Shown here piece by piece: positions 1 through 5,452 of a stretch of 7,177 nucleotides of DNA. The notes below the pieces were generated by a model, which saw only the letters and a list, made by a program, of their open reading frames with translations, was not told where the DNA came from and made no database searches. The stretch is taken from the NCBI GenBank assembly GCA_023391725.1, contig JAEWAH010000279.1, positions 1 to 7,177 of the forward strand, given 5' to 3'. The translations under genes were made by a program, and so were the position numbers. How positions within the stretch are numbered: position 1 is the first letter of the stretch; every line of letters begins with the position of its first letter. The DNA comes from Bacillota bacterium (GTDB lineage Bacteria > Bacillota > Clostridia > Christensenellales > Aristaeellaceae).

Positions 1-584
1 TCCTCTATGCCTTTGCGGATCTGGCCCATAGGGGCCAAGATTGCCTGCTTTGTCTTGTTGGGCGCCAGTTTGAGGAGGCTCTGTTCGCTGGGCAGCTCAA
101 TATTCACGCTAAGCCTGTCCGCAAGCATTCCCAGGCGGCGCACTAGCATATCGGAAGCGCCGGGGATCGTTTTTGCGTGGATATATCCCCAGAATTGGTA
201 TTTCCTGCGCAATAGCTCGATGGAGCGGACCATCAGTTCCATGGTGTGATCCGGATTTTTCAAAACGCCGCTGGATAAGAACAGGCCTTCTATATAATTG
301 CGGCGGTAGAACTGGATGGTGAGTTCTGCCAGCTCTTCAGGAGTGAACGCTGCCCGGGGCACATCGTTGCTGGCCCGGTTCACGCAGTATTTGCAGTCGT
401 AAATGCAATGGTTGCTCTGCAGCACCTTGAGCAGCGACACACACCGCCCGTCCGCTGCGAAGGTGTGGCAGCACCCGGCTGGCACGGCGCTGCCCAGGCC
501 CTTGCCCCCGGGCCGGTCGGCCCCGGAGGAAGTGCAGGCGGCGTCATACTTGGCGCTATCGGCCAGGATGGTCAATTTCTCCAT
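1..584 (-). CDS. Radical SAM protein of the putative DNA modification/repair family (5' part, runs off left edge)
   Basis: About 194 N-terminal residues are present; the family is usually about 400 or more residues long, so the C-terminal half lies beyond base 1. The radical SAM 4Fe-4S motif CX3CX2C is seen as CIYDCKYC (Cys60, Cys64, Cys67), which implies reductive cleavage of S-adenosylmethionine. Other stretches typical of the family known as rSAM_link_UDG are LADSAKYD (7-14), the NRASNDVPRAAFTPEEL region (69-84), FYRRNYIEGLFLSSGV (91-106), the GYIHAKTIPGAS region, and ADRLSVNIELPSE. Family knowledge: such proteins are usually encoded beside a uracil-DNA-glycosylase-like protein, which would be expected just left of this window; the reaction is unknown. 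The ATG at 582-584 is the conventional start, but an in-frame CTG at 591-593 fits the Shine-Dalgarno sequence better. A consensus promoter overlapped by a LexA-type box lies upstream, suggesting DNA-damage induction. Family assignment is confident; biochemical role is not established. Confidence 0.9.
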   Translation of the reverse strand, partial: MEKLTILADSAKYDAACTSSGADRPGGKGLGSAVPAGCCHTFAADGRCVSLLKVLQSNHCIYDCKYCVNRASNDVPRAAFTPEELAELTIQFYRRNYIEGLFLSSGVLKNPDHTMELMVRSIELLRRKYQFWGYIHAKTIPGASDMLVRRLGMLADRLSVNIELPSEQSLLKLAPNKTKQAILAPMGQIRKGIE

Positions 585-599
585 CAGATTCAGGATGCA

Positions 600-605
600 T
601 CACCT
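600..605 (-). promoter_or_regulatory. Ribosome binding site bearing on the start of the radical SAM gene
   Basis: On the minus strand this reads AGGTGA. It is 6 nt from an in-frame CTG (591-593) but 15 nt from the first in-frame ATG (582-584), which is too far for good initiation. The in-frame stop TGA at 600-602 overlaps it, so the start must lie between here and the ATG. The CTG start would add three residues (MNL) before MEKL. Confidence 0.5.
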
Positions 606-684
606 GCTTTGGATGATTAGGGTATGGCCCATTCTCGCGGCCGATTCCCGCAAAAGGCTCGTCCAATTCCCCCAAAGGCAAACA

Positions 685-698
685 AGAACGTTTGTTCT
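685..698 (-). promoter_or_regulatory. LexA (DinR) SOS-box operator
   Basis: On the minus strand the sequence is AGAACAAACGTTCT, a perfect inverted repeat of AGAAC/GTTCT around four bases. It matches the Bacillus-type LexA consensus CGAACRNRYGTTYC at 12 of 14 positions, failing only at the outermost C on each side. It begins 8 nt downstream of the -10 hexamer, so it covers the expected transcription start of the radical SAM gene, a position where bound LexA would block RNA polymerase. The downstream product belongs to a family linked to DNA repair, which supports the call. Binding itself is inferred. Confidence 0.72.
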
Positions 699-706
699 CA
701 TTTATG

Positions 707-735
707 ATTATACGATAGCGCACGCGCCTTGTAAA
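707..735 (-). promoter_or_regulatory. Sigma-A type promoter of the radical SAM gene
   Basis: On the minus strand a TTTACA -35 (730-735) and a perfect TATAAT -10 (707-712) are separated by exactly 17 nt. Transcription would start near 700, giving a leader of about 107-116 nt before the gene. The LexA-like palindrome sits directly downstream of the -10. Confidence 0.75.
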
Positions 736-774
736 GAGGGTCCGGCAAAATTTCTTTAAAGTTCCAGATCACAC

Positions 775-817
775 AAACAAAAAAATATAGTAGGGCGGGG
801 GCAAGCCCCCACCCTAC
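775..817 (-). terminator. Rho-independent terminator of the tocopherol-cyclase-like gene
   Basis: A GC-rich hairpin is formed by GTAGGG (790-795) with CCCTAC (812-817), continued inward past one C/A mismatch by GGGGG with CCCCC around a CAAG loop. On the minus strand it is followed by TATATTTTTTTG. It begins about 48 nt after the stop of the gene ending at 865 and sits upstream of the next minus-strand promoter, so it insulates the two units. The same GTAGGG/GGGGC hairpin style also occurs as dispersed repeats in some clostridial genomes, so it may be a repeat used as a terminator. Confidence 0.75.
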
Positions 818-864
818 CTTTCCACGTTTCGCTGCTTTTATAGCGCGTATATTTTGGAATAACC

Positions 865-1728
865 TCATCTGTCATACTCATACTCGAACCCGGCCCGGTC
901 CGTTTCAAAATCAAACAGCACCTCCTGCCCCCGGGTGAATCGGAACCGTGCCCGGCAGGCGGGGTTTTCCCGTATCATCCTTGTCATGGTCCCAAGCACG
1001 GGCGCTTTTAAAAGCATCCCTCCCCCATCCAGCCGCCGGGCGGAAAGGGTGTATTCGCCTTGCGAGATTACTACGAGGCCATCGCCTATGTGATCTATCT
1101 TCGCGCCCAAGTAGGTGGCCATGCGGTATTCCCGGCCATGAAAGAACGCTACGGCAATGATGCCCGTAAAACTCCGGCCTGCAAAAGGGATATCCGCAAC
1201 GGAAAGAAAAAGCGAGCAGGGCAACTCCTCCCGCCAGAGGCATTGTGCCCAGGCGTACCGTTTGGGGAAGGAGCGCCCCCGGTCTCCCTCAATATATCCA
1301 AGATTATTCTCAAACAAATAATGCTTCTCATTGATCATAAGCCGTCCGTTCACGCTATGCGCCATGCTGATAATGCTGTGGCGGCATTCCATGAAGGGCA
1401 CAAACCTAAACGGACCCATGATGTCGTATTGAAGGGACGCAAGCGGCCCAAAGACGAGCTCGCCTTTAGCGCTAATCCCGCCGGTATCGATATCCAACCG
1501 GAGGCCAGCGAAAGAAAAGAAGCTCCGGCCTATGGCGATGCGCAGCCCGCTTTTGTTAAGCCGGAACGATTCCGCAGGGAACTCCGCGCAAAGCGCCTCC
1601 TCACGGGTGATGATCTGCAAGGAGACCGTCCTGTTCCCCCGGATATCTGTATGGATGGCGGGGATCAGAGCCACCGTTTCTTCCTCTGTCTGGTGCTTAA
1701 AATACCATCCCCTAAAATAGCCAAGCAA
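865..1728 (-). CDS. Tocopherol cyclase-like protein (Tocopherol_cycl family)
   Basis: The product is 287 residues, soluble-looking, with no signal peptide or membrane segment, and about full length for the bacterial members. Family hallmarks seen are YFRGWYFKHQ at the N terminus (4-13), MECRHSIISMAHSVNG (113-128) and the core signature EGDRGRSFPKRYAWAQC (147-163). In plants and cyanobacteria the family closes the chromanol ring of tocopherol; anaerobic Firmicutes do not make tocopherols, so the substrate here is unknown and 'cyclase' should not be read literally. In the core signature, family members as I recall them usually have DWG where this protein has DRG (Arg150). The start is TTG (1726-1728), preceded by GGGGGA 7 nt upstream; the frame stays open upstream to a TAA near 1815, but no ATG, GTG or other TTG is available. 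It is divergent from the IIC gene. No convincing promoter was found, only a weak TATAAA on the minus strand near 1814-1819. Confidence 0.85.
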   Translation of the reverse strand: MLGYFRGWYFKHQTEEETVALIPAIHTDIRGNRTVSLQIITREEALCAEFPAESFRLNKSGLRIAIGRSFFSFAGLRLDIDTGGISAKGELVFGPLASLQYDIMGPFRFVPFMECRHSIISMAHSVNGRLMINEKHYLFENNLGYIEGDRGRSFPKRYAWAQCLWREELPCSLFLSVADIPFAGRSFTGIIAVAFFHGREYRMATYLGAKIDHIGDGLVVISQGEYTLSARRLDGGGMLLKAPVLGTMTRMIRENPACRARFRFTRGQEVLFDFETDRAGFEYEYDR

Positions 1729-1837
1729 ACAGCTTCCCCCGTTCTTGCGTAAACGCCCAATTTGTCCTATTACAGGTTGTCCAGGAGGTGTTTTTCTATT
1801 ACTCCGGCAAAAACTTTATACATTTCATGTTTCCATC

Positions 1838-1866
1838 TTTACACCTTTTCCCGCATGCCCTATAAT
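1838..1866 (+). promoter_or_regulatory. Sigma-A type promoter of the IIC/PfoR-like gene
   Basis: TTTACA (1838-1843) and TATAAT (1861-1866) are separated by 17 nt. Transcription would begin around 1873, leaving a leader of only about 25 nt with the RBS AAGGAG at 1884-1889, so there is no room for a leader riboswitch or attenuator. The -35 and -10 hexamers are the same two as those of the radical SAM promoter, but no LexA-like palindrome is present here. Confidence 0.75.
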
Positions 1867-1897
1867 GTAGCGAAATAGGCAGCAAGGAGCAGAGGCT

Positions 1898-2953
1898 ATG
1901 CAGGAAGGCAAAAAGGTTTCCCTGGGTGCAAGGCTGTTCAAGCGATATGGGCTGGACGCCATGGGGGCCATGGCTCTAGGACTATTTTCCACACTCATCA
2001 TTGGCACGATCCTGGACCAATTAGGCACTTATATCCCGGGATTATCTATACTGAATGACTTTGCCGCCACTGCCAAATCCCCCTTCGTTGTAGGCGCGGC
2101 CATCGGTGTATCCGTCGCCTGGGGCATGAAAGTGGCCCCACTGGCCATTTTTACCTCCGCCGTAACCGGGGCCATCGGCTATCAGCTGAGCGGCCCTCTG
2201 GGCTGCTTCCTGGCCGCAGTGGCCGGAGCCGAGGCGGGCAATTGGATCTTCAAGAAAACAAAGCTGGACATCATCCTTGTGCCCACCGCGACCATCTTGG
2301 CTGGTGGGCTGGCTGCAGTGGTGGTGAGCCCTGCGGTGAACTGGCTGATGGCCGTCTTGAGGGATTTCATTGACACGGCGACTCTCCTGCAACCCATTCC
2401 TATGGGTATCATCATTTCCGTTGTGGTGGGGCTGGTGCTCACGGCGCCCATTTCCTCCGCAGCGCTGTGCGCCATGATCTTTACTGCGCCGGATGGCGGC
2501 ACACTGGGCTTGGGCCTGCAATTGGCGGCCGGTGCGGCTACTGCCGGCTGTTGCGCGCAGATGGTGGGTTTTGCGGTATCCAGCTATCGGGAAAACGGCG
2601 TCGGCGGACTCGTTGCCCAGGGTATCGGCACCTCTATGCTGCAAGTGCCCAATATCCTGCGCCATCCTTTGATCCTTATTCCGCCCACGTTGGCCTCCGC
2701 CATTACGGGGCCCTTGGCCACTACGCTCTTTGATATGCGCAACACCGGCGTCTTTGCCGGGATGGGCACCTCCGGCTTCGTGGGGCAGATCGGCACATGG
2801 AAGGCGATGGCCTCCTTGCAAAGCGGTGGCATCATTGCCTTGAAGATGCTGGCACTGCACATCATCCTCCCCGTTGTACTCTCGCTTTTATTCAGCGAGG
2901 TGATGCGCAAGCTTGGTTGGATCAAGGATGGAGAAATGAAACTGGAACTGTAA
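1898..2953 (+). CDS. PTS transporter subunit IIC-like membrane protein (PfoR / PTS_EIIC_2 family)
   Basis: The product is a 351-residue polytopic membrane protein of normal length for the family. Hydrophobic stretches lie near residues 19-42, 61-97, 100-118, 123-154, 166-195, 201-228, 254-279 and 312-338, so about eight to ten membrane passes. Recognisable segments include the TILDQLGTYIPGL region after the first helix, GAEAGNWIF, the APISSAALCAMIF region and the GTSMLQVPNILRHPLILIPPT region. This family (COG3641) was named after PfoR of Clostridium perfringens, described as a regulator of perfringolysin, and is related to sugar PTS permease domains; a transported substrate is not known for most members. 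No EIIA, EIIB or HPr-like phosphorylation domain is fused or adjacent. The ATG at 1898 follows AAGGAG with an 8-nt spacer. The gene is monocistronic, between its own promoter and terminator. Family membership is confident; transport or regulatory function is inferred. Confidence 0.9.
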   Translation: MQEGKKVSLGARLFKRYGLDAMGAMALGLFSTLIIGTILDQLGTYIPGLSILNDFAATAKSPFVVGAAIGVSVAWGMKVAPLAIFTSAVTGAIGYQLSGPLGCFLAAVAGAEAGNWIFKKTKLDIILVPTATILAGGLAAVVVSPAVNWLMAVLRDFIDTATLLQPIPMGIIISVVVGLVLTAPISSAALCAMIFTAPDGGTLGLGLQLAAGAATAGCCAQMVGFAVSSYRENGVGGLVAQGIGTSMLQVPNILRHPLILIPPTLASAITGPLATTLFDMRNTGVFAGMGTSGFVGQIGTWKAMASLQSGGIIALKMLALHIILPVVLSLLFSEVMRKLGWIKDGEMKLEL

Positions 2954-2969
2954 TCGCTTTTACAAAAAC

Positions 2970-3015
2970 ATCTGCCCGTACTGCGCAAAAGCCGCGGTGC
3001 GGGCAGATTCTTTTT
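2970..3015 (+). terminator. Rho-independent terminator of the IIC/PfoR-like gene
   Basis: ATCTGCCCG (2970-2978) pairs perfectly with CGGGCAGAT (3000-3008), and the stem continues inward for about seven more pairs including two wobbles, closing a CAAAAGC-type loop. TTCTTTTT follows. It lies 16 nt after the stop codon. An A-rich stretch on the left side (ACAAAAACA) gives a T-rich tail on the other strand, so it may also work in reverse. A second small palindrome, GGTGG-N9-CCACC (3016-3034), follows at once, trailed by TTATTATTTT. Confidence 0.88.
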
Positions 3016-3440
3016 GGTGGTATCATGATCCACCTTATTATTTTGAAAAAGGGATAACAACACCGGCGGGGGCGGCGCCATGGGGATAGGTAGGAAGCAT
3101 ACCCACTATACTCCTGGTCCTTATTAACACCATGGAAAAAGAGGCCAGTGTGCGCATCACTCTGGAGCATCCCTGGGAGGGCCAGCAGGCGCTTGATATA
3201 TCTATCGGCCGGGCCAATGCCTGGTGCGCTCCTTTCTGAAGCCTCCCTCTTGAGGAGGTTCCGGAGCTTCACGCCGCCAGTGGCGGGTGAAGCGAAGCGG
3301 AGGAAGCTTGCGAAACGAGCAATGCAAGCGTAGCGCAGCAATGCGACGATTGAGCAAGCCAGGGGCACCGCGAAGCCGTGATGGAAGGAGTCACTTCCCC
3401 TTGCCTGCTTGCCGATTTGCTGTCTATTTTCATCATTAAT
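3016..3440. other. Gene-poor intergenic region
   Basis: No convincing gene is seen in these 425 bases. The left part has the small GGTGG/CCACC palindrome (3016-3034) and an unremarkable GC-rich run. An ATG-initiated 35-codon frame (3132-3239) reads plausibly but has no RBS. The right part (about 3238-3405) is a cluster of short hairpins and direct repeats annotated separately. A long open frame on the minus strand crosses both flanking terminators and has no RBS or family resemblance. Confidence 0.6.
3238..3405. repeat. Probable small interspersed/palindromic repeat element
   Basis: Several short structures are packed together. CCTCC/GGAGG arms lie at 3242-3257. A hairpin with arms GCTTCAC (3266-3272) and GTGAAGC (3287-3293) is extended by CCGCC/GGCGG with one bulge. 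AGCAATGC occurs twice, 19 bp apart (3318-3325 and 3337-3344). CAC/GTG arms enclose CGCGAAGCC (3366-3380), and GGAAG/CTTCC arms lie at 3383-3398. The pattern of CCTCC, GGAGG and 'gcgaagc' hairpin modules resembles small repeats found in many copies in gut Clostridia. Copy number cannot be tested in one window, and the boundaries are approximate. Confidence 0.5.
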
Positions 3441-3486
3441 AAAAAAGGGCTGCCGCACCGGAAAACCTCGGTGGGCAGCCCCTTTT
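3441..3486 (-). terminator. Rho-independent terminator of the fprA-sodA unit
   Basis: GGGCTGCC (3447-3454) pairs with GGCAGCCC (3474-3481). After one bulged G the stem continues as CACCG with CGGTG around an 8-nt loop. On the minus strand the stem is followed by TTTTTTATT, 12 nt after the sodA stop. On the plus strand the stem ends in CCCCTTTTC, so weaker reverse termination is possible. Confidence 0.9.
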
Positions 3487-3497
3487 CAGTTGGGAGG

Positions 3498-4124
3498 TTA
3501 TTTGCCGCTTTTTGCTTCAGTGTACCGCTTGGCGACTTCCTTCCAGTCCAGCACGTTCCAGAAGGCCTTCACGTAGTCGGCCCGCAGGTTCTTGTATTTG
3601 AGGTAGTAAGCGTGCTCCCACACATCGATGGCAAGGATGGGGGTAAAGCCGCCGTCCTCCTCAAAGGGATTGTCCTGGTTGGGGCTGGAGGAGACCTTCA
3701 GCGCCCCGGATGCGTCGGCGGAGAGCCAGGCCCAACCGGAGCCGAAACGGCCGATGGCCGCGGCCGTCAGCTTCTCCTTCAGTGGTTCCACGCCGCCAAA
3801 GGTCTTCAAAATCTGCGCGGCCAGCTCTCCTTGCGGCTCCCCACCGCCGTTTGGCGAAATTGTGCCAAAGTACAGGTTGTGGTTATAGTAGCCGCCGCCG
3901 TTGTTCTGGATAGCGGTGCGCACGGCGGGGTCCTTCACCTGGGAAAGATTGCGCAGGATGTCCTCAATACTCGTGCCAGCAAGCTCAGGCGCCTTCTCCA
4001 CCGCCGCGTTCAGGTTGTTGGTGTAGGTGGCGTGATGCTTGGTGTAGTGGGTGATCATGGTGGTCTCGTCGATGTGGGGTTCCAGAGCGCTGAAATCATA
4101 AGACAGTTCGATCTGCTTGAACAT
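3498..4124 (-). CDS. sodA: Superoxide dismutase, Mn type (Fe/Mn family)
   Basis: This is a cytoplasmic enzyme converting superoxide to O2 and hydrogen peroxide; at 208 residues it is full length. All four metal ligands are seen: His26 (in THYTKHH), His82 (in YYNHNLYF), Asp167 and His171 (in DVWEHAYYLKYKN). The second-sphere glutamine is at Gln150 (PNQDNP), the MnSOD position, while the FeSOD glutamine position carries Gly78, so Mn is the likely metal; a cambialistic enzyme cannot be excluded. Tyr34 and His30 of the substrate gateway are kept. Two unusual points are NNGGGYYNH in place of the usual NNAGGHxNH, and Phe86 where E. coli SodA has the cavity Trp85. The ATG at 4122-4124 is preceded by GGAGG with an 8-nt spacer. 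The gene lies 47 nt behind the flavodiiron gene on the same strand, with no promoter seen in the gap, so cotranscription is likely. A terminator follows at 3441-3486. Confidence 0.96.
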   Translation of the reverse strand: MFKQIELSYDFSALEPHIDETTMITHYTKHHATYTNNLNAAVEKAPELAGTSIEDILRNLSQVKDPAVRTAIQNNGGGYYNHNLYFGTISPNGGGEPQGELAAQILKTFGGVEPLKEKLTAAAIGRFGSGWAWLSADASGALKVSSSPNQDNPFEEDGGFTPILAIDVWEHAYYLKYKNLRADYVKAFWNVLDWKEVAKRYTEAKSGK

Positions 4125-4171
4125 AATTGTTTCCTCCCTGCATGATTCTATTTTGAATCTATTTTTTGAAG

Positions 4172-5380
4172 CTATTCTTGGCTTACGGATGCCCAGATGG
4201 CATCCGCCAGTTCATCAAGTTCCGCTTCCCTGCTTTGCTTTAGGGTAGAACGGATATCCAGGGGCGTGCCGACGATCTGCATGCCATTCATGCCACCGAC
4301 GATCTCCTGCATGGTTTTGAGGGCCGCGCTGGCCCAGCTATGGTTGCCGATGAGGGCGATCTTGCGGTTCTTGAGCCCCAGGGCGGCAAGGTCCTGCAAT
4401 ACAGCTTCCATGGGGAGGTACAGGTGCAGGTTGTAGGTGGGCGAAGCTGCCACCATGTGGCTGTATTTCCATACCTCGCCAATGATGTAGCTGGGATGGG
4501 TCTTGGAAACATCATACATGCGCATGTCCTTTACACCCCGCTGGGACAGCTTGTTTGCCAGCGCGTTCATGGCGTTTTCCGTGTTGCCGTACATGGAGGC
4601 GTAGAAGAGGACGACGCCCTTCTTCTCCGGCTCATAGCGGCTCCACAGATCATACTTTCCCAGGAAGTATTCTAGGTTCTTACGCCAGATGGGCCCGTGC
4701 AGCGGGCAGATCATTTCAATTTGGGTAGCGGCCAACTTTTTGAGCGCTGCCTGTACGGGAGCACCGAACTTGCCGACGATGTTGGCGTAATACCGCCGCG
4801 CCTCGTCCAGGAAGGCGTTCTCAAAATCCAGCTCGTCGGCAAAGATGTTGCCGGCAAGCGCCCCGAAAGTGCCGAAAGCATCGGCAGAAAACAGGATCTT
4901 CCTGCTTTTTTCATAGGTGAACATCACTTCCGGCCAGTGGACCATGGGCGCGAAGCAGAACCGCAGAACACTTTCCCCAAGGCTCAGCTCCTGCCCGTCG
5001 GTTACTTCCACCATCCTATCCGAAAGGTCCAGGCTATAGAACTGTGAAAAGAGCTGGAAGGTTTTTTTGTTACCCACCATCCGAGCTTTGGGGTAGCGCC
5101 TGGCAATCTCCTCGATGTTGGCGCAATGGTCCGGCTCCATGTGGTTGATGACCAAATAGTCCAATTCCCGCCCGTTGAGCACGTGGGTGACATTCTCCAG
5201 ATACAGGGCGCTGATGGAAGAATCCACCGTATCGATTAGTGCTGTCTTTTCATCCAGAATAAGATAGGAATTGTAGGCCACACCATTTGTCAGCGGGAAC
5301 ATGTTCTCAAACCGTTCCAGCCTCCTGTCGCTGCCCCCCACCCAGAACACTTTGGACGCAATCTCTTGTACGCTGTACAC
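4172..5380 (-). CDS. fprA: Flavodiiron protein (FprA-type, O2/NO reductase)
   Basis: This is a soluble A-type flavodiiron protein reducing O2 to water (or NO to N2O) with electrons normally delivered by rubredoxin or a flavoprotein reductase. Two domains are seen, with no extra C-terminal reductase or rubredoxin domain. Counting residues from the upstream ATG at 5393-5395, the N-terminal metallo-beta-lactamase-like domain carries the complete diiron ligand set His85, Glu87, Asp89 and His90 (HMEPDH), His153, Asp172 and His233, and the flavodoxin-like domain begins near residue 260 with the FMN loop YASMYGNTENA. WVGGSDRRLERFENMFP near the N terminus is typical. I place the start at GTG (5378-5380), five codons inside that ATG, because GGGAGG lies 7 nt before the GTG and would overlap the ATG, which has no RBS of its own; the protein is then 402 residues. 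sodA follows 47 nt downstream, making an oxygen-defence pair. NO versus O2 preference cannot be read from sequence. Confidence 0.95.
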   Translation of the reverse strand: MYSVQEIASKVFWVGGSDRRLERFENMFPLTNGVAYNSYLILDEKTALIDTVDSSISALYLENVTHVLNGRELDYLVINHMEPDHCANIEEIARRYPKARMVGNKKTFQLFSQFYSLDLSDRMVEVTDGQELSLGESVLRFCFAPMVHWPEVMFTYEKSRKILFSADAFGTFGALAGNIFADELDFENAFLDEARRYYANIVGKFGAPVQAALKKLAATQIEMICPLHGPIWRKNLEYFLGKYDLWSRYEPEKKGVVLFYASMYGNTENAMNALANKLSQRGVKDMRMYDVSKTHPSYIIGEVWKYSHMVAASPTYNLHLYLPMEAVLQDLAALGLKNRKIALIGNHSWASAALKTMQEIVGGMNGMQIVGTPLDIRSTLKQSREAELDELADAIWASVSQE

Positions 5381-5387
5381 GAAAATT

Positions 5388-5393
5388 CCTCCC
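5388..5393 (-). promoter_or_regulatory. Ribosome binding site that fixes the fprA start at GTG
   Basis: GGGAGG on the minus strand lies 7 nt upstream of GTG (5378-5380). The alternative ATG (5393-5395) overlaps the first base of this site, so it could not use it, and only a weak CGGCGGC precedes that ATG. Confidence 0.7.
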
Positions 5394-5419
5394 ATGCCGC
5401 CGTGTCATCCCCGGCGCTT

Positions 5420-5452
5420 ATAATATACCCAACTTCTTGGTCGCACTAACAA
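5420..5452 (-). promoter_or_regulatory. Weak promoter candidate for fprA-sodA
   Basis: On the minus strand the AT-rich block TATATTATAA offers a -10 (TATATT or TATTAT). A TTGTTA (5447-5452) lies 19 nt before TATATT, longer than ideal. The plus-strand reading TTATAAT equals one half of a PerR box, but the second half is absent. The gap from the nucleotidase stop shows no terminator hairpin, so transcription may also arrive from upstream. Confidence 0.3.

Noticed and set aside
426..442. A 14-base match to the universal 3' region of 16S rRNA (ACACACCGCCCGTC)
   Set aside because: It lies inside the well-conserved coding frame of the radical SAM protein, and the flanking bases do not continue as rRNA. 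The match is chance.
1060..1752. 230-codon open frame on the plus strand opposite the tocopherol-cyclase-like gene
   Set aside because: It is the mirror of a recognised protein in high-GC DNA; there is no RBS and no motif, and it extends over the real gene's start region.
2042..2860. 272-codon open frame on the minus strand inside the IIC gene
   Set aside because: Its composition is rich in His, Gln, Gly and Arg, as expected for the antisense of a hydrophobic membrane protein, and it is opposite a clear family match.
3060..3110. Possible tRNA or tRNA fragment in the intergenic region
   Set aside because: No T-loop GTTCGA-type sequence, acceptor pairing or anticodon arm could be assembled.
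2922..3458. 178-codon open frame on the minus strand across the intergenic region
   Set aside because: It runs through two rho-independent terminators, the repeat cluster and the 3' end of the IIC gene, has no RBS, and its translation resembles no family.
4144..4159. GATTC/GAATC inverted repeat between fprA and sodA
   Set aside because: Only five base pairs around an AT-rich loop; too weak for a terminator or a recognised operator.
5431..5440. CCAA/TTGG symmetry upstream of fprA as an operator
   Set aside because: Four-base arms occur too often by chance, and no known regulator motif fits.
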